DNA from: Vibrio penaeicida
Lineage (GTDB): Bacteria; Pseudomonadota; Gammaproteobacteria; Enterobacterales; Vibrionaceae
Length of the DNA: 64,000 bases
Direction: 5' to 3'
Assembly: GCF_002933855.1 (NCBI RefSeq)
Contig: NZ_BFAQ01000022.1
Coordinates: forward strand, 1-64,000
Of this stretch, positions 55,995 through 64,000 are shown piece by piece. The notes under the pieces are model-generated. The model saw only the letters and a program-made list of their open reading frames with translations. It made no database searches and was not told where the DNA came from. The first letter of the stretch is position 1; every line of letters begins with the position of its first letter. Position numbers and translations under genes: made by a program.

Positions 55995-57536
55995 ATGAGC
56001 AGTCCTGCCATTGAGTTAAAACTCGTTAATAAGCGCTTTGGCGCGGTTTGGGCAAATAAAGATATTAATTTTGCTGTCCAGCCAGGCACCATTCACGGCA
56101 TTGTGGGGGAGAACGGTGCAGGTAAATCGACGTTAATGTCGATCTTGTACGGCTTTTATGAGGCGGATTCGGGATCCATTCACGTTGATGGAAAGCAAGT
56201 CGCCATAAAAAACTCTCAAGACGCCATCGATCTTGGAATCGGAATGGTTCACCAGCATTTCATGTTAGTAGAAACCTTTACCGTTATAGAGAACATCATG
56301 CTTGGAGCTGAAAGCCACAGCTTGATTTCCCATAGCGCAAAAGATGCTGAACAGGCATTACATGAAATTGAAACTAAGTACGGTCTAGAAGTTGATAACC
56401 ATGCGCTGGTTTCCTCGTTGCCGGTTGGTTTACAACAACGAGTCGAGATATTAAAAGCACTGTATCGTGGTGCGCGTATTCTTATCTTGGATGAACCTAC
56501 AGGGGTTCTTACACCACAAGAAACCGAACAGCTTTTTGATATTTTACGCACCTTAAAAGAGCAGGGTGTCACCATCATATTGATCACCCATAAGCTAAAA
56601 GAAATTATGTCGGTAACGGATAATGTGTCCGTTATGCGAGCAGGTGAAATGGTAGCGTATCGACAGACAGCTGAAACCAATCCGCAAGAACTTGCTGAAT
56701 TAATGGTTGGTCGTAAAGTTCTTCTCAATGTCGATAAATCAGAAGCAAAGCCGGAAGAAACGCGCATTGAAGTGAAAGACGTCAGCTATTTTGATGACCG
56801 TGGCGTCAAGCGTCTCAAAAACCTTAACTTCCATGTCAAAGCAGGAGAAATCCTTGGAGTGGCAGGTGTTTCTGGTAATGGTCAGTCCGAGCTTCTTCAT
56901 GTACTTTCCGGCACGTTGGTGCCTCAAGAAGGCGAGCTTAGGGTTTCGACTTCCAAAGGTTCGCACCAATTTACTTCGTCTGCGACCCGTGATGCTGCAC
57001 TTATGCGTGAACTGAGTATTGGTCACATACCGGAAGACCGTATCAAGCAGGGGTTGGTGAAAACAATGCCTGCGGCAGAAAATGCCATTCTTGGTTTTCA
57101 TCACAATGAAGAATACGGCTCCAAACTTCTTGATTTGAATGCCATTGATGGCGCGACACGCGACATGATGGAGCAATATGACGTAAGACCCGTCGATCCA
57201 CATCTTAAAAGTGCTAACTTTTCCGGTGGTAATCAACAGAAGCTGATTATTGCGCGTGAGATGCTTAAACATCCAGATGTTATTTTGGTTGGTCAACCAA
57301 CACGTGGTGTTGATATTGGTGCTATCGAATTTATTCATAAAAACATCATTGCAGCCAGAGATAACGGCGCTGCGGTACTTCTTGTTTCCACCGAGCTGGA
57401 CGAAATAATGTCTCTGTCTGACCGAATTATCGTAATGGTCGACGGTGAGATTTCGGGTGAAGTTAAAGCGAGCGAAACCGACGAGAAAGGTCTTGGTTTG
57501 CTCATGGCCAATGCCAGTGCTGAAGGAGAAGCATAA
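55995..57536 (+). CDS. Nucleoside ABC importer, double ATP-binding protein
   Basis: ATPase of 513 aa with two ABC halves, as in YufO/RbsA-type nucleoside importers. The first Walker A is GENGAGKSTLM near 38-48 and its Walker B ILILDEPTGVL near 160. The second half has a degenerate Walker A, GVSGNGQSELLH, near 292, and the signature FSGGNQQKLI near 410. Residues are typical of the BMP-linked family. The stop shares one base with the next start, showing coupled translation with the permease. Confidence 0.93.
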   Translation: MSSPAIELKLVNKRFGAVWANKDINFAVQPGTIHGIVGENGAGKSTLMSILYGFYEADSGSIHVDGKQVAIKNSQDAIDLGIGMVHQHFMLVETFTVIENIMLGAESHSLISHSAKDAEQALHEIETKYGLEVDNHALVSSLPVGLQQRVEILKALYRGARILILDEPTGVLTPQETEQLFDILRTLKEQGVTIILITHKLKEIMSVTDNVSVMRAGEMVAYRQTAETNPQELAELMVGRKVLLNVDKSEAKPEETRIEVKDVSYFDDRGVKRLKNLNFHVKAGEILGVAGVSGNGQSELLHVLSGTLVPQEGELRVSTSKGSHQFTSSATRDAALMRELSIGHIPEDRIKQGLVKTMPAAENAILGFHHNEEYGSKLLDLNAIDGATRDMMEQYDVRPVDPHLKSANFSGGNQQKLIIAREMLKHPDVILVGQPTRGVDIGAIEFIHKNIIAARDNGAAVLLVSTELDEIMSLSDRIIVMVDGEISGEVKASETDEKGLGLLMANASAEGEA

Positions 57537-58633
57537 TGAACAAGACCGTACCTGGATGGGTAAATGTAGCGCTGGTTCCGCTGCTTCAGTTGATTCTCGC
57601 TTTGGTGGTATCTAGCCTCGTCGTGTTATTGGTTGGAGAAAGCCCTATTGCGGCATTCTCTGTGATGATTAAAGGGGCGACTAACCTTGAATATGGTGGT
57701 TTAAGTAACACGCTTTACTATTCTACAAACTTTATTTTCACGGGTCTTGCCGTGGCTGTCGCTTTTCACGCTGGCTTATTCAATATCGGTGGTGAAGGGC
57801 AAGCGTATATAGCCGGTTTAGGCATCGGCATACTAATGTTGTTGCTTGATGGCATTTTGTCCGTCTGGTTGATGGCTCCGCTCGCGATTATCGTTGCTGC
57901 GGCCTTTGGTGCGCTTTGGGGCGCAGTCCCAGGTTACCTACAAGCTAAGCGTGGATCGCACATTGTTGTTACCACCATTATGTTCAACTTTATCGCGTTT
58001 TCGGTAATGGGGTACGCATTGGTCGAGCATATTGCTAAATATGGTGGTAACTCGACAGATTCACGTTATTTCAACCCTGAGGCGGTCTTCCCGAAGCTGC
58101 ATGAATGGGGTGCTGCAAACGGGTTTGAATTGCCATTTTCCCTACTTAACCCATCGCTGCTTATCGCGCTAGTCATGGCGTGGTTAGTATGGCTGTTATT
58201 GTTCCGCTCTCGTTTGGGCTATGCCATCCGTGTCGTTGGGCAAAATGCGTCTGCTGCGGAATATGCAGGTATTAATGCAAAGAGAATCATCATTATCGCG
58301 ATGACCATATCTGGTGGTTTAGCGGGCATGATGGCCGTTAACGAAGTGTTTGGTGCGCATAACCGCCTAATTCTAAACTTCACCGGTGGCTTTGGATTTA
58401 TAGGCATCGCTGTGGCGCTTATGGGGCGAAATCACCCTGTTGGAATCATTATTGCTGCGATTCTGTTTGGTGCTTTGTATCAAGGCGGAACCGAGCTGCA
58501 ATTTGAAATGCCGAGCTTGAACCCTGAACTCATCATGGTTATCCAAGGCTTGGTTATCTTCTTTACAGGTGCGATGGATAGACTTATTCGCGAGCCAGTA
58601 GAGCGGCTCTTTACTCGTCAAGCGAAAGCATAG
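57536..58633 (+). CDS. Nucleoside ABC importer permease 1
   Basis: Inner membrane permease of 365 aa (BPD_transp_2 family) with about eight to ten helices. Conserved FHAGLFNIGGEGQAYIAGLG near 76-95 and the coupling-loop region QNASAAEYAGINAKRIII near 236-253 match YufP-type nucleoside permeases. It partners the second permease six bases downstream. Confidence 0.92.
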   Translation: MNKTVPGWVNVALVPLLQLILALVVSSLVVLLVGESPIAAFSVMIKGATNLEYGGLSNTLYYSTNFIFTGLAVAVAFHAGLFNIGGEGQAYIAGLGIGILMLLLDGILSVWLMAPLAIIVAAAFGALWGAVPGYLQAKRGSHIVVTTIMFNFIAFSVMGYALVEHIAKYGGNSTDSRYFNPEAVFPKLHEWGAANGFELPFSLLNPSLLIALVMAWLVWLLLFRSRLGYAIRVVGQNASAAEYAGINAKRIIIIAMTISGGLAGMMAVNEVFGAHNRLILNFTGGFGFIGIAVALMGRNHPVGIIIAAILFGALYQGGTELQFEMPSLNPELIMVIQGLVIFFTGAMDRLIREPVERLFTRQAKA

Positions 58634-58644
58634 GAGGTGTGACG

Positions 58645-59619
58645 ATGGAAATTTTTAACTGGCTATTGTCCACTTTTGATTCGACTATCCGTTTGGCAGT
58701 GCCGCTTATATTTGCAGCCATGGCTGGGATATTTTCAGAGCGTTCTGGTATTGCTGATATTGGCCTCGAAGGCAAGATGTTGTTCTCTGCGTTTGTTGCT
58801 GCGGCAACGGCTTATGCACTTGGTTCGCCGTGGTTGGGATTGTTGGCAGGTATTGGTGCGTCTGTTCTATTGGCACTTGTTCATGGTTATGCCTCAATCA
58901 TTCAGAAGGGTGATCAAATCATTTCAGGTTTGGCGATCAACTTTTTTGCATCCGGAATGACGATAACCCTAGGGCATGCGTGGTTCTCTAGAGGCGGTCA
59001 AACCCCAACGCTGCATAACGATCAACGTTTCTTACCTATTGACTTACCTGGCGCTGAGTGGTTAGGCGAAAATGTTCCTGTTATTGGTCCGATTTACTCT
59101 GAACTGATTTCTGGGCATAACATTCTTGTCTACCTCGCGTTTGTTGCGGTTATTGCGACTTGGTGGGTATTGTTTAGAACTCGCTTCGGCTTACGCGTGC
59201 GTGCGGTTGGTGAAGAACCTAATGCTGTAGATACGGCGGGTATTTCAGTATTCTCGTTACGCTTTAGAGCCGTACTCGTGACAGGTGTGCTGTGTGGATT
59301 AGCCGGTGCTTATCTTTCTACTGCCCAGAACGCGGGCTTTGGTAAAGAAATGACAGCAGGGCAAGGTTACATTGCATTAGCGGCGGTGATATTTGGTAAA
59401 TGGCATCCTAAAGCAGCGTTTTTCGCCTGTTTACTGTTCGGTTTCTTATCGGCACTAGAAACACGCATGCAAGGTGTGGAAATCCCACTTGTTGGTGTAC
59501 TTCCAACTCAAGTATTCTCTGCGTTGCCTTACGTTTTAACCGTTGTTCTCTTAGCTGGCTTCATCGGAAAAGCCGTTGCTCCTAAAGCGATTGCCAAGCC
59601 ATACACTAAAGAGCGATAG
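58645..59619 (+). CDS. Nucleoside ABC importer permease 2
   Basis: Inner membrane permease of 324 aa (YufQ-type), with the blocks FSERSGIADIGLEGKMLFSA near 28-47 and VGEEPNAVDTAGISVFSLRF near 187-206. ATG 58645 follows AGGAGG at 58632-58637 with seven-base spacing; an earlier GTG at 58639 is less likely. The terminator at 59664 ends the operon. Confidence 0.92.
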   Translation: MEIFNWLLSTFDSTIRLAVPLIFAAMAGIFSERSGIADIGLEGKMLFSAFVAAATAYALGSPWLGLLAGIGASVLLALVHGYASIIQKGDQIISGLAINFFASGMTITLGHAWFSRGGQTPTLHNDQRFLPIDLPGAEWLGENVPVIGPIYSELISGHNILVYLAFVAVIATWWVLFRTRFGLRVRAVGEEPNAVDTAGISVFSLRFRAVLVTGVLCGLAGAYLSTAQNAGFGKEMTAGQGYIALAAVIFGKWHPKAAFFACLLFGFLSALETRMQGVEIPLVGVLPTQVFSALPYVLTVVLLAGFIGKAVAPKAIAKPYTKER

Positions 59620-59663
59620 GGAATCAATAAAGAGATTTTTTGGAATCTATTCAATTACCCACT

Positions 59664-59697
59664 AAAAGCCAGTTGAGGAATCAATTGGCTTTTTTAT
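59664..59697 (+). terminator. Terminator after the nucleoside importer operon
   Basis: AAAAGCCAGTTG (59664-59675) pairs with CAATTGGCTTTT (59682-59693), with one G-T wobble, and runs into TTTTTT. Confidence 0.88.
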
Positions 59698-59831
59698 CGA
59701 CTAAACGATTCAGAATGGAAGATGACCTATACTTTTATATAAACTCAATTTGGTTCGCTGATTTAAGAAAAGCAAAAAAGAAAGCTAAACTGGAAATTGA
59801 GCTAAATCGGTATAAAGTTCTTTAAATCAAA

Positions 59832-59847
59832 GAGCAAACGTTTGCCT
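59832..59847 (+). promoter_or_regulatory. PurR box before gsk
   Basis: GAGCAAACGTTTGCCT contains the perfect PurR palindrome GCAAACGTTTGC (59834-59845), about 80 bases before gsk. It predicts repression by PurR with hypoxanthine or guanine. Confidence 0.8.
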
Positions 59848-59926
59848 TTTTTGGTGATATTGCCGCTCATTAACATGCGAGCTACAATCGCGCTCCCAAC
59901 TTGTCCCTTAATAAGTTTTATTGATT

Positions 59927-61231
59927 ATGAAGTTTCCCGGTCAAAGAAAATCTAAACATTACTTTCCAGTGCATGCGCGTGATCCATTGGTGACACAAGC
60001 ACAAGAAAGCAAAAAAATGGCACGTACTCACATTGTTGGTATCGATCAGACTCTCGTGGATATTGAAGCCAAAGTGAGCGATGAATTTATCGAAAAATTT
60101 TCTTTGAGTAAGGGACACTCACTGGTTATAGACGATGAAACCGCAGAGAGTTTGTACAACGAGCTAAAAGATCAAGGGTTGGTCACCAATGAGTTTGCTG
60201 GTGGAACGATTGGAAATACTTTGCACAATTACTCGGTTCTTGCAGACGACAAATCCATCCTATTAGGGGTAATGAGCCAAGATATCAAGATCGGTAGTTA
60301 CGGGTATCGATACCTATGCAATACATCTAGCCGGATGGATCTTAATTATTTACAAGGAGTGAACGGTGCCATTGGTCGCTGCTTCGCTTTGATCAGTGAA
60401 GATGGTGAACGTACCTTTGCAATCAGTGAAGGTCATATGAATCAGCTAAAGCCGGATAACATCCCAGAAACCATTTTCAAGAAAGCTTCTGCACTGGTTC
60501 TTACTGCCTACCTTGTGCGATGCAAGCCGGGCGACCCTATGCCTGAAGCAACAATGCAGGCTATTGAATACGCGAAAAAATACGATGTGCCCGTTGTGCT
60601 TACTTTGGGAACAAAATACGTTATTCAAGACGACCCTGAGTTTTGGCAAACATTTTTGCACGATCACGTATCGGTCGTGGCGATGAATGAAGATGAAGCG
60701 GAAGCGTTAACGGGGGAAAGCGATCCGCTTTTAGCCTCCGATAAAACACTTGATTGGGTGGATTTAGTGCTATGCACCGCGGGCCCAGTTGGATTGTACA
60801 TGGCGGGGTTTGCCGAAGATACAGCAAAGCGAGAAACGTCACTTCCGCTGCTACCTGGGGCTATTGCAGAGTTCAACCGCTACGAATTTAGCCGACCAGT
60901 TCTAAAAGCCAATACCGCAAACCCTATTAAGGTGTATTCGCACATTGCGCCTTATATGGGTGGTCCAGAGAAAATAAAAAATACAAATGGTGCAGGCGAT
61001 GCAGCTCTTTCAGCGCTGTTACACGACATGGCAGCTAACCGTTACCATAAAGAAAACGTGCCGAATTCAAGTAAACATCAGTACCCGTACTTAACGTATT
61101 CTTCTTTCTCTCAGGTATGTAAATATTCGAACCGCGCAAGTTACGAAGTCTTGGTTCAACATTCACCTCGTTTATCGCGAGGCCTTCCAGAGCGTGAAGA
61201 TAGTTTGGAAGAGGCATACTGGGAACGCTAA
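59927..61231 (+). CDS. gsk: Inosine-guanosine kinase
   Basis: PfkB/ribokinase-family cytoplasmic kinase of 434 aa that phosphorylates inosine and guanosine to IMP and GMP in purine salvage. It matches E. coli Gsk as I recall it from the first residues MKFPGQRKSKHYFPV to the end DSLEEAYWER. The conserved FAGGTIGNT, SRMDLNYLQG and catalytic NTNGAGDAALSAL are present. ATG 59927 gives the E. coli-like start; the TTG at 59921 is not needed. Next to a nucleoside importer, it would trap the imported nucleosides. Confidence 0.97.
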   Translation: MKFPGQRKSKHYFPVHARDPLVTQAQESKKMARTHIVGIDQTLVDIEAKVSDEFIEKFSLSKGHSLVIDDETAESLYNELKDQGLVTNEFAGGTIGNTLHNYSVLADDKSILLGVMSQDIKIGSYGYRYLCNTSSRMDLNYLQGVNGAIGRCFALISEDGERTFAISEGHMNQLKPDNIPETIFKKASALVLTAYLVRCKPGDPMPEATMQAIEYAKKYDVPVVLTLGTKYVIQDDPEFWQTFLHDHVSVVAMNEDEAEALTGESDPLLASDKTLDWVDLVLCTAGPVGLYMAGFAEDTAKRETSLPLLPGAIAEFNRYEFSRPVLKANTANPIKVYSHIAPYMGGPEKIKNTNGAGDAALSALLHDMAANRYHKENVPNSSKHQYPYLTYSSFSQVCKYSNRASYEVLVQHSPRLSRGLPEREDSLEEAYWER

Positions 61232-61265
61232 CTTTATTTCAATACTTTGACACTAATACTTTGAA

Positions 61266-61295
61266 AGCCGCCTATTTAGGCGGTTTTCTTGTTTT
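61266..61295 (+). terminator. Terminator after gsk
   Basis: CCGCCTA/TAGGCGG (61268-61274 with 61277-61283), followed by TTTTCTTGTTTT. Confidence 0.85.
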
Positions 61296-61361
61296 ATTCT
61301 CTACGTTTTATGCCATGATTAATTCAACCCAAGTGCAGAATGTATAAGGAGTGGATTCGAT

Positions 61362-61631
61362 ATGATCAGTTGCGATAAATACGACTTCATTGAGCTGGCA
61401 TGCCTATTCAAATTGAAAGTGAGCTTAGATATGTTGTCTGGCGAACAAATAGAGGGGGTAGCTCACAATACAAAAATTGGTGCTGATCGCGTGGAGTATT
61501 TGATTCTCACACACTGGGTCGTAGATGAGACTGATGCCAACGAAACAGCTGTACGGCTTGATGATATACATACAATGAGTGCAAAAACGCCCAACCCACA
61601 CTTCACAACTATTCACATTAATGATGTTTAA
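61362..61631 (+). CDS. rof: Rof-like Rho-binding antiterminator
   Basis: Small cytoplasmic protein of 89 aa resembling E. coli Rof (YaeO), which binds Rho and blocks its loading on RNA. Shared features include an early ISCDKYDFIELAC stretch (E. coli INCDDYDNLELAC), an aliphatic core (VEYLIL) and a basic/acidic strand RLDDIHTMS. A good AAGGAG lies upstream of ATG 61362. The assignment rests on this similarity alone, so distant homologues of other function are possible. Confidence 0.8.
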   Translation: MISCDKYDFIELACLFKLKVSLDMLSGEQIEGVAHNTKIGADRVEYLILTHWVVDETDANETAVRLDDIHTMSAKTPNPHFTTIHINDV

Positions 61632-61867
61632 TGATTTTCCGTGCGGTATCCCCTTACTAGTTAGCTAGGTTGGTAATAGAAAGGTTTAGATATTAAGTTT
61701 CAATAAGTTAGATATTATCTGGTGCGGATTATTGCCTCCGTCCTTCAACGTTTTCTATCCCATTTTAATTCTCGGTCTTCTACATAAACCGCATTCTTTG
61801 GTATGCAACAAGATTTTTCCATTCTCTGTCTGATACTATTCATACGTCAGATTTAGAGGCTAACTAC

Positions 61868-62542
61868 ATGAAAATTCTAGTGATTGAGGATGACGCAACA
61901 ACAAGAGAATTTGTTTCTCAAGGGCTGCGCGAACACGGTTATATCGTTGATGAAGCAGGAGATGGTCAAGAAGGTTTGATGATGGCCGTCAGCTGCGAGT
62001 ATCAAATGATTATTCTCGATCGGATGTTACCCGCATTAGATGGCATGAAGGTTCTTGCAGCGATAAGAGCAACCGAAGTGAATGTGCCCGTTTTAATTTT
62101 AAGTGCAATGGACAGCGTTGAAGACAGAGTTAGTGGCTTGCAAGCAGGCAGTGATGACTACTTAACGAAACCTTTTGCCCTCGCAGAATTGATTGCTCGT
62201 ACTGATATCATCGTGCGTCGCCACAAACCCGTGACTCAGGTTCTTAGCTATTTGGAATATGAAGGTCTTAAATTGGACTTGAAAGCGCATCGGGTTACTT
62301 TTCTTGATAACGAACTGCACTTGCAACCTAAAGAGTTTCAGTTACTTCAGTATTTCATGGAAAACGAAGAACAGGTCATTTCTAGAATGCGTTTGTTTGA
62401 GGCGATCTGGCATTATCATTTTGATCCTAGAACTAACGTAATCGATGTGCACATTGCCAATCTTCGTAAAAAGCTAGACGAAGTTGGCGGAACAAATCTA
62501 CTCCATACTGTTAGGGGAGCAGGTTATGTCCTTCGCTGTTGA
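61868..62542 (+). CDS. OmpR-family response regulator
   Basis: DNA-binding regulator of 224 aa. The receiver has the acidic pair in VIEDDATT, phospho-acceptor Asp51 in IILDRMLPALDG and Lys in LTKPFAL. The winged helix is seen in LQPKEFQLLQYFMENEEQVI and VDVHIANLRKKLDE. It overlaps the partner kinase gene by 17 bases. Confidence 0.95.
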   Translation: MKILVIEDDATTREFVSQGLREHGYIVDEAGDGQEGLMMAVSCEYQMIILDRMLPALDGMKVLAAIRATEVNVPVLILSAMDSVEDRVSGLQAGSDDYLTKPFALAELIARTDIIVRRHKPVTQVLSYLEYEGLKLDLKAHRVTFLDNELHLQPKEFQLLQYFMENEEQVISRMRLFEAIWHYHFDPRTNVIDVHIANLRKKLDEVGGTNLLHTVRGAGYVLRC

Positions 62543-63800
62543 TCATGATCTTACACGTTCCTCAGTCTTTAAAATTTTACTCCTACTCGTAATATCCATT
62601 GCTCTGCTCTACTCATTATTTGTCCATCAAGTATTTGTTCATTCAGAATCATTTCATCGACAACAATTAACAAAACAACTTCGTGATGAAATTCAGGAAT
62701 TTGACGAAGCTAACCTCCGAGGTGTTGGCGAAGTCGAAAGATTGATTCTTAGAAAACGCGAATCTGAAAGTCCTTTCATCTATCACATCAATCGCATCTC
62801 CATTCCACCCTCATACCCAGTTGTTCGGAAAAAAGTGACCCATAACCAAGTCATCCTTTTTGATGGACGTACGCTAGAAATAGGCATCAAACCCGAGCTG
62901 TTGCAATCGTATCGCTCTCAAGTGGTTCCGATGATTGTTTCTGGCGTTTTAATACCCGTTACATTGATGTTTATCGGTGCCGCGACATTCGCCATCGTGA
63001 TATTACGCAAGCTGCATAGAGTCAATCACGCGATGAATCGCTTTCTCTGTGGTGAAAAAAAGGTGAAATTGCCCGTTTCGACCAGTGATGATGAATTCGA
63101 TATTTTGGCAATACATCTCAATTTTATGATAGAGCAGATGGAAAAGAATGAAGAGACTCTCAAAACTCTCTCAATTGGTATGGCACACGATATGCGAACG
63201 CCTATGGCTCGCTTAAAATTGAGACTCGAAGAGCTTTCCAACTCTGAAAATTTGGCAGAACCTGAACTTCATAAGTTAATGGCTTGCCAAGACGAGTTGG
63301 ATATGTTGCTCGCCCTTTTTAACAGTATGTTGGAGATTGCACGCTTAAACAGTGGGCAAATGGTTATCAGTGACGATGTCGTTGACTTGAGCAAAATTGC
63401 CCATGATGTGACTGAGTTTTTGATACCGCTCGCTGAACAAAAACAGCAAATAATGACCCTGCGACAAGATGGCCAATGCCAACTTATTGGTGATCGCTCT
63501 CTGATGTTCCGAGCACTATTTAACTTGGTAGAAAATGCGGTGAAGTACACTCCAGAGCATGGTCGGATCGAGGTGATTGTCGACAGTCTAGGTGTTGTTG
63601 TCAGTGATTCGGGAATAGGGATCTCTGATACCGATAAGCCTCATGTTTGCGAGCCTTTGTTTAGAGCAGATAAAAGCCGAAGTGAAATCGGAAATGGAAT
63701 AGGTTTAGCGCTCGTTGATGCAGTTGTCCGACAACATCAGGCACAGCTTCTATTTAAAGATAATCATCCAGGTTTGAGAGCTAGAATCTATATTAGTTAA
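62526..63800 (+). CDS. Sensor histidine kinase of the OmpR-type pair
   Basis: Inner membrane kinase of 424 aa. TM1 is near 15-33 and a periplasmic sensor of about 100 residues follows. TM2 is near 138-162, then HAMP, His-box GMAHDMRTPMARL near 218-230 and an ATPase domain (LFNLVENAVKY, DSGIGIS, GNGIGLALVD). ATG 62526 is preceded by GGGGAGCAGG and gives a short cytoplasmic lead before TM1. The signal is unknown. Confidence 0.93.
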   Translation: MSFAVDHDLTRSSVFKILLLLVISIALLYSLFVHQVFVHSESFHRQQLTKQLRDEIQEFDEANLRGVGEVERLILRKRESESPFIYHINRISIPPSYPVVRKKVTHNQVILFDGRTLEIGIKPELLQSYRSQVVPMIVSGVLIPVTLMFIGAATFAIVILRKLHRVNHAMNRFLCGEKKVKLPVSTSDDEFDILAIHLNFMIEQMEKNEETLKTLSIGMAHDMRTPMARLKLRLEELSNSENLAEPELHKLMACQDELDMLLALFNSMLEIARLNSGQMVISDDVVDLSKIAHDVTEFLIPLAEQKQQIMTLRQDGQCQLIGDRSLMFRALFNLVENAVKYTPEHGRIEVIVDSLGVVVSDSGIGISDTDKPHVCEPLFRADKSRSEIGNGIGLALVDAVVRQHQAQLLFKDNHPGLRARIYIS

Positions 63801-63922
63801 TTCTAATCTCCATATAAAAAATGTTGTTTAAAATTAAAATAAGTGGTATTTAGTACACCCATACGGAAAGAGCGAAAATCGGTCTTTAACTTATTGTTAT
63901 ATAAATGTTTGTTATAAATTCA

Positions 63923-63938
63923 AAGCAAACGTTTGGCT
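63923..63938 (+). promoter_or_regulatory. PurR-like box at the right edge
   Basis: AAGCAAACGTTTGGCT differs from the perfect palindrome in one core base. It follows the two-component pair and presumably controls a gene starting beyond the window. Confidence 0.65.
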
Positions 63939-64000
63939 GCTTTTCTACGGTAAAAGGGGAAAGGTAATACGGGTCAAAAGTAACTCAATTTAATCATAGT

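Noticed and set aside
56739..57338. 199-codon frame antisense to the ABC ATPase
   Set aside because: It is the shadow of a conserved gene with both ABC halves intact.
59640..59825. Small open frame after the second permease
   Set aside because: It begins with TTG, lacks a ribosome-binding site and crosses a terminator hairpin.
1..64000. CRISPR arrays, tRNA or rRNA genes, insertion sequences or prophage genes
   Set aside because: No repeat-spacer pattern, cloverleaf, transposase or phage gene was recognised in the window.

Overview
The window looks like chromosomal DNA of a marine Vibrio-like gammaproteobacterium. Gsk and a Rof-type protein resemble the enterobacterial/Vibrio versions, cyo is organised as cyoABCDE, and there are Fur-, CRP- and PurR-like sites, many LysR-divergent gene pairs and AT-rich intergenic DNA. 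No rRNA, tRNA, insertion sequence, integrase or CRISPR array was seen. All assignments come from reading the sequence and recalling family motifs; no database search was run.

Layout. 1-4.9 kb: the start of a pentapeptide-repeat protein, a PQQ-dependent ethanol dehydrogenase (exaA) with a dyad-rich upstream region, a DUF1611 protein coupled to a small membrane protein, and a GFA-family protein. 5.2-6.6 kb: a secreted protein ending in calcium-binding-type repeats. 6.7-10.8 kb: an iron-type ABC importer behind a near-perfect Fur box, with a fourth, unknown gene. 11-19.3 kb: an unknown membrane protein, then the cytochrome bo quinol oxidase operon cyoABCDE followed by Sco, PCu(A)C and an unknown periplasmic protein. 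20.4-25.8 kb: LysR, a stand-alone acyltransferase, a type II thioesterase, LysR and a quinone-oxidoreductase-like enzyme. 25.9-31.6 kb: two GNAT acetyltransferases, an esterase, an ECF sigma factor with a mitochondrial-type cytochrome c and a Tat-exported ferritin-like protein, and a PhoD-like phosphatase. 31.9-35.3 kb: a flippase, a glycosyltransferase and a small secreted protein.

35.6-44.8 kb is the most unusual block. Seven minus-strand genes read as one operon: cytochrome P450, two paralogous unknown proteins, a DyP-type peroxidase, a membrane-embedded patatin lipase, a FadL-type outer membrane channel and a four-helix membrane protein. A strong terminator follows. The P450 lacks the usual acid residue of its oxygen-activating motif. 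Together the genes suggest uptake or release of fatty acyl chains and peroxide-type oxidation, a possible undescribed lipid-oxidation (oxylipin-like) system.

45-49.4 kb: LysR, a class III aminotransferase, a BKACE (DUF849) enzyme and a TAXI-type binding protein, a plausible route for breaking down a beta-amino acid. 49.6-54.5 kb: a periplasmic sugar-type binding protein, a hybrid sensor kinase and a receiver-kinase fusion, translationally coupled like a LuxPQ- or TorTS-type sensing unit. 54.7-61.2 kb: a BMP-family nucleoside importer and inosine-guanosine kinase (gsk). PurR-like boxes lie before the binding protein and before gsk, and another lies at the right edge, so this end looks like purine salvage. 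The window ends with a Rof-like Rho inhibitor and an OmpR-type two-component pair.
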